The notes below the pieces were generated by a model. That model worked only from the letters and a program-made list of their open reading frames with translations. It was not told the DNA's origin and searched no databases. A program made the translations under genes and the position numbers. A stretch of DNA of 64,000 nucleotides from Segniliparus sp051660745 (lineage in GTDB: Bacteria > Actinomycetota > Actinomycetes > Mycobacteriales > Mycobacteriaceae): the NCBI RefSeq assembly GCF_051660745.1, contig NZ_JBOFQF010000009.1:1-64000 (forward strand), given 5' to 3'. Below are positions 7,267-16,137 of the stretch, piece by piece. Every line of letters starts with the position of its first letter. Position 1 is the stretch's first letter.

Positions 7267-9066
7267 ATGGCCGAGCTGGATTTGAACACCATCCGCGCGT
7301 GGCGGCCGGAGACGATCATCGCGTCCGCCGACCAGCTCGCGCAGAAGGCCACGGCGTTCCTCGCGATCTTGGACGAGGTGAAGGACCGCACCAACCGCGC
7401 GGCGGGCTCCTCGTACGGCTCCGGGGAGGAGGCCCGCTACGCGCATGTGGACACGACCGTCTCCTACGGGTACGCGCAGCACGAGCTGATGGTGCAGCAC
7501 CACCAGCTCGCGACCGAGTGCGGGTACGCGCTCAAGGCGAAGCGGGACGCGGTCCTCGAGGAGGTGCAGGCGGCGCAGCGCGCCGGGCTGATCGTCCGCA
7601 CTGAGGGCGTGGTGGAGGGCGACTACCCGCGCCAGGCCGAGCTGATGGACAAGTACGCCGAGAGCGTCGGGCGCGCGAAGCACGACCTTGAGCAGGCGGA
7701 CGCGGACTTCGCCCGCAGGATCCGCGACCTGAACGCGAAGATCAAAGAGGGCGTGGGCGGCTTCCGCGAGGCGAAGAACTTCGAGACGTTCGGGAACGTC
7801 AAAGACGAGCCGGTGGACCCGGACAAGGCCGCGAAAGACCGCGCACAGCACATCGCGGACGGGGACGAGCCCCTGCCGACCGATCCCAAAGCCCTCAACG
7901 ACCTGTTCAAACACATCCACGCCGACAAAGACCCAGAACTGCTGAAAGCGCTCCAACACCGATACCCGGATATCGGCAACAAACCAGGCTTCCCGTTCGA
8001 AGACCGCGATGTCTGCAACCGGCAACACATGGGGGACATGAAGACGCAAGCGCAGGCCGAGCTGGACGCATTGCGCAAGCAGCACCCCGACTGGGACACC
8101 GGCCACCCGCCAGGAACGCCCACCGATCCGCACCTGCCACCCGGACTGCGGGACGAGGCGAACAAGACCGGGCAGATGAACAACCCGGAATGGGGGCCTT
8201 GGTCGCAGCGGGTGCAACAGCTCCAACACCAATTGGAGGGGTACAACAACCTCCAAGGAGTGCTCGACAGAAGCAACAAAGACGGCTTGCCGCGCTTTCT
8301 CGGGTTCATCGATGACAAAGGCCACGCGGCAGTCTCTATCGGCAACCCCGACACAGCGAAAAAAGTGGACACGTTCGTGCCGGGCACCGGCCAAGACATG
8401 GTGGCCATCGGAGCCTCCGACGACAAATCAACGGGCTTGCACGACGCTGCGCGCCAGGCGGATAAGTCCCTTGGGAAGAACGACGTGTCGGTGACGACGT
8501 GGATGGGCTACGACCGCCCGATGACGGTCAACCCCTACGACAAGGACCACACCGAATGGGCGGGCGACCCGCAATTCGCGTTGAACGGCGCGCAAGCGTT
8601 GGACGACTGGCAGAACGCCCTCCGCTTCTCGCACGACGACGCCGAAGGCCGCGCGTACCAAACGGTCATCGGTCACTCCTACGGCTCGTCAGAGGTCGGC
8701 GCGGCGGCCACGCACGGGCACCGCCTCGACGCGGACGCGTTGGTATTCGTCGGCTCCCCCGGAGTGTTCGCGGACAACGCGCACGGCCTTTACATCAACC
8801 CCGGTGGCCGGGTGTTCGACGAGCTCGCGGACAACGACATCATCCACGTCGCCAACGCTGGCGACTCTATGGGCATCCACCCGCTCGGCGTGGACCCGAG
8901 CACCTTTGACGACGTGACCCAAGTCAAAACCGATCCAGGCCCAGCTGGCGACGACTTCCACACCGGCTACACCACGAAAGCCCACAGCAGCTACTTTTTT
9001 CCAGACAGCTCTGGTTTGCAGAACCTCGGCAAAATCATCGCTGGCGTAGAACCGGAGCACAAGTGA
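7267..9066 (+). CDS. Alpha/beta-hydrolase (DUF1023 type) with WXG-like N-terminus, putative type VII effector
   Basis: 599 residues in three parts. Residues 1-165 are helical and begin with L-N-T-I-R-A-W-R-P-E, the WXG-like leader seen in mycobacterial DUF1023 proteins. Residues about 165-340 form a charged linker. Residues 340-599 are a hydrolase: nucleophile elbow G-H-S-Y-G-S with S471, probable acid in the D-N-D/A-G-D region (519-533), and probable catalytic H573 in A-H-S-S-Y-F. In this fold the serine hydrolyses ester-type bonds; the substrate is unknown. From about codon 190 codon use shifts towards AAA, CAA and AAC, which hints at a swapped C-terminal part. It follows an EspC-like gene and overlaps a lipoprotein gene by four bases, the layout expected of a secreted toxin with immunity. 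No signal peptide. Confidence 0.8.
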   Translation: MAELDLNTIRAWRPETIIASADQLAQKATAFLAILDEVKDRTNRAAGSSYGSGEEARYAHVDTTVSYGYAQHELMVQHHQLATECGYALKAKRDAVLEEVQAAQRAGLIVRTEGVVEGDYPRQAELMDKYAESVGRAKHDLEQADADFARRIRDLNAKIKEGVGGFREAKNFETFGNVKDEPVDPDKAAKDRAQHIADGDEPLPTDPKALNDLFKHIHADKDPELLKALQHRYPDIGNKPGFPFEDRDVCNRQHMGDMKTQAQAELDALRKQHPDWDTGHPPGTPTDPHLPPGLRDEANKTGQMNNPEWGPWSQRVQQLQHQLEGYNNLQGVLDRSNKDGLPRFLGFIDDKGHAAVSIGNPDTAKKVDTFVPGTGQDMVAIGASDDKSTGLHDAARQADKSLGKNDVSVTTWMGYDRPMTVNPYDKDHTEWAGDPQFALNGAQALDDWQNALRFSHDDAEGRAYQTVIGHSYGSSEVGAAATHGHRLDADALVFVGSPGVFADNAHGLYINPGGRVFDELADNDIIHVANAGDSMGIHPLGVDPSTFDDVTQVKTDPGPAGDDFHTGYTTKAHSSYFFPDSSGLQNLGKIIAGVEPEHK

Positions 9067-9698
9067 CCCCTTCATCGCACAGACGATCTGCTCAGAGAGT
9101 GCTCGCCGTCCTCGCCGTCGCAATGCTCGTCTCAGGTTGCACACCCAATGGGCGCGCGCAGTCAGAACCCCCGTCCTCATCGTCGCCTCGCAACAACGTG
9201 ACCACCCTCCGAGTGAAAGACGAGCCCGTGACCGTTTCCCCCAGCATCGCCAGCCAACGCCAAGCCCAGGAAACGTTCTACCACTACATGCTGGCCACGC
9301 TCCAACAACTACCGCACTCGGCAACTCTCGACAACCACCGATACAGCGCCGGAGGAGTCGTCCAATGCGACGACCGGATCGACCAACTCAACGCCCCGAT
9401 CACGTACTACGACCATTTCGACACACTTACTCCCCCCGGAACAGACCTCAACACTTTGATCACGCAAACCGGGGATATCTGGAAAAGCTGGGGCTGGAAA
9501 GTCGAAGAACGCGACGGCAACAAGCCCAACCGCTACGGCACCTCTCCAGACGGATACACGCTGCGAATCGAAGCCGCATACCCAGCTGGCTATCCACCCA
9601 CGCTCGGCGGGCACTCGCCCTGTTTCCCTGCAAGCCTCCGCGACGACGACGTCCCCAGGCCTCGCGTCATCACCAAAGACGGTCTTCAATACAGCTAG
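9063..9698 (+). CDS. Lipoprotein, putative immunity partner of the hydrolase effector (copy 1)
   Basis: 211 residues with a lipoprotein signal: hydrophobic stretch L-A-V-L-A-V-A-M-L, lipobox V-S-G-C, lipidated C26. A Ser/Pro linker follows, then a domain of about 150 residues with N-H-R-Y, Q-C-D-D-R, G-W-K-V-E-E and S-P-C-F-P-A-S. Two cysteines, in Q-C-D-D-R and P-C-F-P, are shared with copy 2 and could form a disulfide. It should sit on the outer face of the membrane, where it could meet an incoming effector. GTG start overlaps the effector stop by four bases (GTGA). I infer an immunity role from coupling to the hydrolase and from duplication; compare the TslA lipase and TilA lipoprotein pair in Staphylococcus aureus type VII secretion. 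It could instead be a lipid-binding cofactor. Confidence 0.75.
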   Translation: MTPSSHRRSAQRVLAVLAVAMLVSGCTPNGRAQSEPPSSSSPRNNVTTLRVKDEPVTVSPSIASQRQAQETFYHYMLATLQQLPHSATLDNHRYSAGGVVQCDDRIDQLNAPITYYDHFDTLTPPGTDLNTLITQTGDIWKSWGWKVEERDGNKPNRYGTSPDGYTLRIEAAYPAGYPPTLGGHSPCFPASLRDDDVPRPRVITKDGLQYS

Positions 9699-9703
9699 CC
9701 GCG

Positions 9704-9787
9704 CGCAGTAGCTATTTCGAGCCAAACAGCAGCGGATTGCAGAACATGGGCAAGATCATCGACCAACAGAAACCCGATCCGAAATGA
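9704..9787 (+). pseudogene. Detached C-terminal tail of a second hydrolase effector
   Basis: Codons from 9707 to the stop at 9785-9787 read S-S-Y-F-E-P-N-S-S-G-L-Q-N-M-G-K-I-I, matching the end of the effector (S-S-Y-F-F-P-D-S-S-G-L-Q-N-L-G-K-I-I at residues 574-591), with the same codon number to the stop. The catalytic histidine codon CAC of the full gene is CGC here. No start codon or upstream effector sequence is present. The stop overlaps the ATG of the second lipoprotein gene exactly as in the intact pair. This is a remnant toxin-tail cassette duplicated together with its lipoprotein. Confidence 0.85.
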
Positions 9788-10431
9788 CGAATCGCTCGAC
9801 AAGGAACTATCGCACCGGTGCTCTCGTCGCTGTCGTCGCACTCATCTCTGGGTGCGACGTTGCGGGAGGCACGGGTCCTTCGTCGTCTCAAGAGACACCC
9901 CGCAATAGCGCGGAAGGAGCCCCCGTGGCCACATCCCAGCCCATCGCCAGCCAACGCCAAGCCCAAGAGGCCTTGTACCACTACATGCAAGCCACGCTCC
10001 AACAACTGCCCTACGATGTTTCGCTCGACAACCACCGATACGGCGGAACGGGTGGGGTCATGCAATGCGACGACCGGATCGACCAGCTCAACGCCCCAAT
10101 CCAGTACTACAACGTCTTTGACACACGAGTCCCGCCAGGAACGGACTACGCCGACTTCGTCGTTAAAGTCGGGGAGATCTGGAAGGGCTGGGGGTGGCGA
10201 GTCGAAGAACTCGAAGATGACGACAAGCCCAACCGAACCGGCACCTCGCCAGACGGCTACCAACTCGACATTGCCGTCTACTCCGGTAAGTTCGCGTCCT
10301 ATCCTCCTAAATTCGGCGGGCACACACCCTGCTTCCCCGCAAGCCTCCGCGATGACGACGTTCCCGCGCCACGGGTGATCACGAGCGACGGCCTGCTCTA
10401 CGACGAGCCAAGCACCACGCCCACGAGTTGA
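9784..10431 (+). CDS. Lipoprotein paralogue, putative immunity gene (copy 2)
   Basis: 215 residues, same build as copy 1: signal A-L-V-A-V-V-A-L, lipobox I-S-G-C with C24, short Gly/Ser linker and a conserved C-terminal domain. Long stretches match copy 1, including Q-R-Q-A-Q-E, L-D-N-H-R-Y, Q-C-D-D-R-I-D-Q-L-N-A-P, G-T-S-P-D-G-Y and P-C-F-P-A-S-L-R-D-D-D-V-P. Divergence is strongest in residues about 95-150, the part most likely to contact a variable partner. The ATG overlaps the stop of the orphan effector tail (ATGA). It probably protected against a related hydrolase whose gene is now reduced to its tail. It is the last gene of the operon. Confidence 0.75.
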   Translation: MTNRSTRNYRTGALVAVVALISGCDVAGGTGPSSSQETPRNSAEGAPVATSQPIASQRQAQEALYHYMQATLQQLPYDVSLDNHRYGGTGGVMQCDDRIDQLNAPIQYYNVFDTRVPPGTDYADFVVKVGEIWKGWGWRVEELEDDDKPNRTGTSPDGYQLDIAVYSGKFASYPPKFGGHTPCFPASLRDDDVPAPRVITSDGLLYDEPSTTPTS

Positions 10432-11000
10432 ACGGAGAGCGCTCGCGGAACGCCCCTTTTCATCGGGTACACGGTGCTGTCGGGACGAACTCCCAGACCT
10501 GTACGCGACGGAGCGGGCTTCGCGGCCCGTGGTCGAACAGGAGAGAGGGAGGCCCACTCCCCAGGGGCCATGGCTCTTGGAAACCTGGCACGGCGCGCGG
10601 GGGCCTGGCCGAGCGGTCGGCATACCGTGGTCGTAGTGATTTCCACGCCCCTTGGGGTGCCTGCGGCATCGGGCTATCGGGGTTCCACGGGACCGGGGGG
10701 AGACCGGACACAGCGCCGGGTTTGGTGCCGGTGCGGTCGTCGCGGGGACTCCCTCAGGGCTGTCCGGTTCGGCCATCTCTGCCCATACCGAACACGGTGC
10801 CCTCGCTATTGCAACCCTTGCGGGAAAGCCTCTTACTGCCTGTCACCCGTCCACCAGGCCAAGTATGGATTCAACCTCCATCCGCCTGCCTCCCCACAGG
10901 CTCTCCGACAAAGCCGCGCGGGCGGCTCGGAGTAAAGCCAGCTAGAACTACTGCGTACCCACTGCGTACTGCTCCGGTGCCAGGCTATTCGAAGCCAAAA
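10432..11000. other. 569-bp stretch at the right end of the island without a recognisable gene
   Basis: Several frames are open but none shows a family signature or good start. ACTGCGTAC occurs twice with an 11-bp period (10950-10958 and 10961-10969), one helical turn apart, which fits paired recombinase arm sites. The stretch TGGCCGAGCGGTC near 10605 resembles a tRNA D-arm, but no T-arm or pairing acceptor stem follows. An integrase gene would be expected near this end and was not found; decayed remains cannot be excluded. Confidence 0.5.
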
Positions 11001-11141
<141 letters not shown>

Positions 11142-11195
11142 TGGCAAGCCAGTTGATACTACCGCATACCGGCTGTCGGGCCAAACCGGTTCGGG

Positions 11196-12179
11196 TCAGT
11201 CGCGGACGGGGTGGGCGACCCCGACGGGGACGTCTCGCGCATAGGACGAGGGCCCGCCGCCGGACGGTTTCGCGACCAAGGTGAGCAAGGTTGCCTCCGG
11301 GCGGCAGCAGAACCGCGCCGGGGCGTACGGGGAGGTGCCGAGCCCTGCCGAGACATGCAGCCGGGTGCGTTGCCCCCACTGCGAGGCCCCGCGCGCCCGG
11401 GCGCGGTCGATCCCGCAGTTCGTCACGATGGCGCCGTAGCCGGGAAGGCGCAGTTGGCCGCCATGGGTGTGGCCCGCGAGCACCAAGTCGTAGTTGTCCG
11501 CCGCGAAGCGGTCGAGCACGCGCGGCTCGGGCGAATGGGTCAGGCCGAGCCGAAGCCCGACATGCGCGCCCGGCGCCGCGCCGATCGCGTCGTAGCGGTC
11601 CCGGTGCAGGTGCGGGTCGTCCACGCCTGCGGCGGCGATCCGCACGCCTGCGACGCTGAACTCGCGGAAAGTGTGGGTCGCGTCGGTCCAGCCGCGTTCT
11701 TGGAAGGCCGCGCGCAGGTCCTGCCAGGGGAGCGGTTCGCCGTGCGATCGTTTGGCCTGGTCTTTGCGCAGGTAGCGGGCGGGGTTCTTCGGGGTCGGCC
11801 CGAAGTAGTCGTTGCTGCCGAAGACGAAGAGGCCCGGACGGTCGAGCAGGCCGCCGAGGCTCTGGACCACTGCCGGCACGGCGCGGGGATGCGCGAGGTT
11901 GTCGCCGGTGTCCACGACGAGGTCCGGCTCCAACGCGTCGAGCTCGCGAAGCCATTGCTGTTTGAGCCGCTGCCCAGGGGTCATGTGCAGGTCGGAGATG
12001 TGCAAGACCCGCAGGGGCCGGGAGCCGGGGGAGAGCACGGGGATGGTCACTTCGCGCAAGCAGAACGCGACTCGCTCGACCAGGGACGCGTAGCCCAGGC
12101 CGAGCACCGCTGCCCCTGCCGCAGCTTTGGCCCCGGCTTTGACCGCTCGGGACGGGAATCTGTTAGCGCTGGTACTCAT
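11196..12179 (-). CDS. Membrane-anchored metallophosphoesterase (Rv3683-like)
   Basis: Calcineurin-like phosphoesterase of 327 residues. A basic N-terminus and a hydrophobic segment (about residues 15-32) probably anchor it to the membrane. Metal-binding motifs occur in order: H-I-S-D-L-H (about 60-65), D-T-G-D-N, G-S-N-D-Y (in place of the usual G-N-H-D), T-H-S and G-H-T-H-G-G-Q. The family hydrolyses phosphomonoesters or diesters with two metal ions; the substrate here is unknown. It lies 160 bp downstream of ponA2 in the same direction, as the homologue does in M. tuberculosis, which suggests a cell-envelope role. The ATG at 12179 is the only start before the motifs that preserves the hydrophobic segment. 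Confidence 0.9.
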   Translation of the reverse strand: MSTSANRFPSRAVKAGAKAAAGAAVLGLGYASLVERVAFCLREVTIPVLSPGSRPLRVLHISDLHMTPGQRLKQQWLRELDALEPDLVVDTGDNLAHPRAVPAVVQSLGGLLDRPGLFVFGSNDYFGPTPKNPARYLRKDQAKRSHGEPLPWQDLRAAFQERGWTDATHTFREFSVAGVRIAAAGVDDPHLHRDRYDAIGAAPGAHVGLRLGLTHSPEPRVLDRFAADNYDLVLAGHTHGGQLRLPGYGAIVTNCGIDRARARGASQWGQRTRLHVSAGLGTSPYAPARFCCRPEATLLTLVAKPSGGGPSSYARDVPVGVAHPVRD

Positions 12180-12339
12180 TGCCGGTTATTTTACTCCGAT
12201 TCGCCGCCGGGCATGCCGGGCTCGCGGCCGGCACTGCTCAGTTCCCGCCGCGGCCGCCAGGCCAGCCGGGAATCTTGGACAGATCGGGCCAGCCCGGGAT
12301 ATGGGGCAGCCGGGGGAGGCCAGGCCGGTCGCCGGGCCT

Positions 12340-14835
12340 TCAAGGCGGCCCGTCGCCCCCGCCGCTGTCTTGCTCGTTGTCATGGGTCCCGAAGTCGCCG
12401 AGGCCGCCGCCGTCGCCATGCGGCATGTCGTCGTTGTGCTCCTCCGGCGGGGGCGGGGGCGGCGGGACAGGGGCGTTGCCGTCGCTGACGTGGATGGTGA
12501 TGGCCAGGCCAGGCACCACGCTGCCGCCGCCGCCGGGCGGGGTCTCGCTGAGCACGGTGCCCTTGGGCTCCCAGCGGTAGTCCGTGACGACGGTGACCGG
12601 GAAGTCGAGGTCTTTGAGCTGCTTCACGGCGTCGTCCTCCTGCATCCCGACCACGTTCGGGATGTGGCTCTTCGGCGACCCCTGCACGTAGAAGGGGTCG
12701 GAGTCCGGCATGGTGATCGGGCCGTATTTCTCCGCGATCGGGGCCATGGCCTTGTACCACATGGGCGCGACGTTCGCGCCGTAGAGATTGCCGTCGCCGC
12801 AGTTGTACAGCGTCGCGCCGACGCAGATCTCGCCGGGGGTCTTGGTGTCGCCGTAGGCGAGCGCGGCCCCGGCGTAGTGGTTCGTGAACGCGAGGAACGC
12901 CGAGGAGCGGTGCGTCTCAGTGGTTCCGGTCTTGGCGGACACCGGGAGGTGCCAGCCTGCGTTCGCGGCGGGGACCGCCGAGGTGCCGGGCGAGACGTCG
13001 TCCTTGCTGAGCGCGTTCGCCAAGGTGTCGGCGAGGCCCTCGGAGACCGCGTTCGCGCACGGCTTCTCGTGGAGCTCGACCTTCTTGCCGGTGTGGTCGG
13101 TCACCTCTTCGATCGGGGACGGCGGGCACCAGCGGCCGTGCGAGGCCAGCGTGGCTGCGACGTTCGAGAGCTCGATCGGGTTGATGGCGGTGGGGCCGAG
13201 GGTGAACGAGCCGAGGTTCTCCTTCTTGAACATGTCGGCGAGGCTCATGTCACCGTGGCCGGACGTGCCGGGCTCCGCGTAGGAGCGCATGCCGAGCCGG
13301 ATCGCCATGTCCACGGCGGGCGGGACGCCCACCTCGGAGAGGAGCTTCACGAACGCGGTGTTCGGCGAGGTGGCCAGGGCGTCGGTGATCGACATCGCGC
13401 CTCGGTAGCCGCCAGCGTTCTTCACGCAGTAGTAGGTGGCCGGGCAGCCGGGGCGCTTGCTATCGCCCATGCCTTTCACCTGGTAGAAGGGCGGAACGGA
13501 GAGGACGGCGCTCGTGCCGAGCCCCTTCTCCATGGCCGCGGCGACCGTGAAGATCTTGAAGACCGACCCCGCGCCGTCGCCGACCATCGAGAACGGCTCT
13601 GGCTGCACGGTCTGGTGGTTGTCGGTGTCGAGCCCGTACATGCGGCTCGAAGCCATCGCGAGGACTTTGTGGTTGAGCTTGCCGGGGGCGATGATGCTCT
13701 CCACGCCCGCGATGTTGCCGCTCTTCGCGTCCACCACCGAGTTCACGGCTTTTTGCACCGAGGCCTGCACGTCCGAGTCGAGCGTGGTCTTGACCGTGAG
13801 GTTGTCCCGCTCGATCTGCTCCTCGCTCAGCCCGCTCTCTTGCAGGTACTGCAGCACGTAGGCGCAGAAGAACCCGACGTTGTTCGGGCTCGCCTCGATG
13901 CAGCCGTGCGGCAGGTGCTGCGGCTCGGGCAGCACGTCGAGCGGCTGCTGCTTGGCGGCCTCGAACTCGGCCGCCCGCGCGGGGACGTTCTTGATCAAGG
14001 TGTCGAGGACCGTGTTGCGCCGCTCGGTCACCCCCGCCGTGTTGGTGTAGGGGTTGAGCAGGGAGCTGGACTGGACCATGCCTGCGAGCATCGCGGACTG
14101 CGCGATGTTGAGCTCGTTCGCCGAGACGCCGAAGTAGGTCCGCGAGGCCGCCTCGATCCCGTACGCCTCGTTCCCGAACGGGACGAGGTTGAGGTACCGG
14201 GTGAGGATCTCGTCCTTGGCCTTCTCCCTGGCCGCGTCGTCGCCGAGGTGGTCCTTCTCCTGGTACTGCGTGGTGAGGGCGCGCTCGAGGCTGAGCGCGG
14301 CCCGGATCTCGCGGAGCTTGCGGGTGGGCGTGGCCTCGATCGCCGCCCGGCGCTGCTCCTCGTTCTTGGCGAGGACGAGGAGCTGGTAGTTCTTGATGTA
14401 CTGCTGGTCGATCGTGGAGGCGCCCTGGCGGATTTCGCCCGCGCTGTTGTTGGTCAGCGCGGCGCGCATCGTCCCGCGCCAGTCCACGCCGTCGTGGGAG
14501 TTGAACCGCTTGTCCTCCACCGAGACCAGCGCGAGCTTCATATCGGGGGAGATTTTGTCGCTGGGCACCACGATCCGGTACTGCTCGTAGACGTAGGCGA
14601 GTCGCTGGCCCTTGTTGTCGAGGATGGTGGTGACCCCTGGGACGTTGCCGACGAGGAGGTCGCCCGCGAACTTCTCGATCGAGGTCGCGACGCCGCCCGC
14701 GGCGAGCGCGCCGCCGCCGACGATCGGGAAGCAGATCCCTGCGATGAGCACGCCCGCGAGCACTGTGTAACACAGCAGGCGCATGAAGGTGTTCCCCGTG
14801 GCGCCCGGTTGGGACGACGACGTTGTTGAAGTCAT
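12340..14835 (-). CDS. ponA2: Bifunctional class A penicillin-binding protein PonA2
   Basis: Peptidoglycan glycosyltransferase/transpeptidase, 831 residues, anchored by one helix (about 18-47). The GT51 domain has catalytic E107 in S-V-E-D-K-R-F and the Q-G-A-S-T-I-D-Q-Q motif (137-145). The transpeptidase has S424-V-F-K427, S490-P-N492 and K635-T-G. A C-terminal PASTA domain (about 725-785, I-P-N-V-V-G) is followed by a Pro/Gly/Asp-rich tail. The start M-T-S-T-T at 14835 is chosen because the longer frame to 14964 adds an arginine-rich leader across the promoter region. In M. tuberculosis whiB4 lies beside this gene; here only 168 non-coding bases separate it from the Get3-like pair. Confidence 0.95.
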   Translation of the reverse strand: MTSTTSSSQPGATGNTFMRLLCYTVLAGVLIAGICFPIVGGGALAAGGVATSIEKFAGDLLVGNVPGVTTILDNKGQRLAYVYEQYRIVVPSDKISPDMKLALVSVEDKRFNSHDGVDWRGTMRAALTNNSAGEIRQGASTIDQQYIKNYQLLVLAKNEEQRRAAIEATPTRKLREIRAALSLERALTTQYQEKDHLGDDAAREKAKDEILTRYLNLVPFGNEAYGIEAASRTYFGVSANELNIAQSAMLAGMVQSSSLLNPYTNTAGVTERRNTVLDTLIKNVPARAAEFEAAKQQPLDVLPEPQHLPHGCIEASPNNVGFFCAYVLQYLQESGLSEEQIERDNLTVKTTLDSDVQASVQKAVNSVVDAKSGNIAGVESIIAPGKLNHKVLAMASSRMYGLDTDNHQTVQPEPFSMVGDGAGSVFKIFTVAAAMEKGLGTSAVLSVPPFYQVKGMGDSKRPGCPATYYCVKNAGGYRGAMSITDALATSPNTAFVKLLSEVGVPPAVDMAIRLGMRSYAEPGTSGHGDMSLADMFKKENLGSFTLGPTAINPIELSNVAATLASHGRWCPPSPIEEVTDHTGKKVELHEKPCANAVSEGLADTLANALSKDDVSPGTSAVPAANAGWHLPVSAKTGTTETHRSSAFLAFTNHYAGAALAYGDTKTPGEICVGATLYNCGDGNLYGANVAPMWYKAMAPIAEKYGPITMPDSDPFYVQGSPKSHIPNVVGMQEDDAVKQLKDLDFPVTVVTDYRWEPKGTVLSETPPGGGGSVVPGLAITIHVSDGNAPVPPPPPPPEEHNDDMPHGDGGGLGDFGTHDNEQDSGGGDGPP

Positions 14836-15003
14836 AGTCTCGCCAGTGTAACGGTTCGTCCTGGCGAAGCGGGAAGGCGAAGCGCCTCGCAGGTCATACT
14901 GGCGGCTGAGGCGGATAGGACGCCAGGCGGCAGGCGGCGTCGCGCACGGAGGCGGCGCGGGCACGCGAGCGCCCGATAACGCCGCAGGCCGCAGCCTCAG
15001 CGG

Positions 15004-16137
15004 TCAGTCTGCGGTGATTTGCTCCGCCAGGGCCCGCAGCCCTTCGAGGTCGTTCGCGCCGAACGGGAGGGCTGGGACGCCGACCACCCGGATATTGGGG
15101 TGGCTGTGTGTGAAGGCGCGCAGGTGGCGCAGTTCGGTCGAGCCGGTTTCGAGCCGCTCCAAGTGCGCTTTGAGGACGGCCTTCGCCAATTGCGCGCTCG
15201 GCTCGGCGCCGCCCTTGGCGGGGAGCTGCTCGTCGAATTGCTCGACGGCCTGGACGCTCCGCGCGGCGGACAGCGTGGAGATCGCGGGATGGGTGCGGTT
15301 GACCAGGAGGCAGGAGAGGGGCAGCCGCTCGGCGCTGAGTCGGTCGATGAAGAACGAGGCCTCCCGCAGGGAGTCGGACTCGGCCGTTGTGACCACGATG
15401 AAGGCCGTGCCCGGTCGGGAGAGCAGCCGGTACGTGCGCTCGGCGCGCTCGCGGAACCCGCCGAACACCGTGTCGACGGATTGCATGAACGCGGACACGT
15501 CGTGCAGCGTCTGGCTGCCGACCACCATGGAGATGCCGCGCAGCGCGATGCCGAAGACGCCGCTCATCACGCGCCCGACGCCTCGGCCTTGTTTGGTGAG
15601 CAGACGGACCAGCCTGCTGTCGAGGAAGGTCCCCATCCGCTTCGGGGCGTCGAGGAAGTCCAGCGCGTTGCGCGACGGCGGCGTGTCCACCACGATCAGG
15701 TCCCAGCGCGCGTCGCCGAGCAACTGGGAGAGCTTCTCCATCGCCATGTACTCCTGCGTCCCGGAGAACGAGGTGACCATGGTCTGGTAGACGGGGTTGG
15801 CGAGGATCGCTTGGGCGCGTTCCGCCGAGGCGTTCGCGACCACCATGTCGTCGAAGGTCTGGTGCATGTCGAGCATCAACGCGTGCAGCTCGCCCGCGAC
15901 GGATTTCGGCAGGGGCACCCGTTGCGGCGTGTTGTTCAGCTCCGCGACGCCGAGCGCCTGGGCGAGCCGCTTGGCCGGGTCGATGGTGAGCACGACGACC
16001 TTCCTGCCGAGCTCGGCGGCGTGCAGGGCGATGGCGGCAGATGTGGTGGTCTTGCCGACTCCGCCCGAGCCGCAGCAGACCAGGACTTTGGTCGTTGGGT
16101 CCTCCAGGAGCGCCTTCGGCGGGGCTGTCGTGCTCAT
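15004..16137 (-). CDS. ArsA/Get3-like ATPase, second of pair (Rv3680-like)
   Basis: 377-residue P-loop ATPase of the ArsA/Get3 group. The deviant Walker A is C-G-S-G-G-V-G-K-T-T (residues about 21-30), switch I is in I-D-P-A-K-R-L-A, and switch II is V-V-D-T-P-P-S. Such proteins use ATP-driven dimer closure to move a bound client; the cysteine pair typical of arsenite binding is not evident. The start codon overlaps the stop of the partner gene (ATGA, 16134-16137), so the two are co-translated and probably form a heterodimer. In M. tuberculosis the same pair is Rv3679-Rv3680. Confidence 0.9.
   Translation of the reverse strand: MSTTAPPKALLEDPTTKVLVCCGSGGVGKTTTSAAIALHAAELGRKVVVLTIDPAKRLAQALGVAELNNTPQRVPLPKSVAGELHALMLDMHQTFDDMVVANASAERAQAILANPVYQTMVTSFSGTQEYMAMEKLSQLLGDARWDLIVVDTPPSRNALDFLDAPKRMGTFLDSRLVRLLTKQGRGVGRVMSGVFGIALRGISMVVGSQTLHDVSAFMQSVDTVFGGFRERAERTYRLLSRPGTAFIVVTTAESDSLREASFFIDRLSAERLPLSCLLVNRTHPAISTLSAARSVQAVEQFDEQLPAKGGAEPSAQLAKAVLKAHLERLETGSTELRHLRAFTHSHPNIRVVGVPALPFGANDLEGLRALAEQITAD

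Noticed and set aside
10600..10720. Possible class II tRNA or tmRNA near TGGCCGAGCGGTC
   Set aside because: Only the D-arm-like motif is present; there is no T-arm and no matching acceptor stem within 100 bases.
4604..11000. Tyrosine or serine integrase within the island
   Set aside because: No frame shows the R-H-x-x-R-Y pattern or a resolvase domain; the cargo genes are accounted for by other families.
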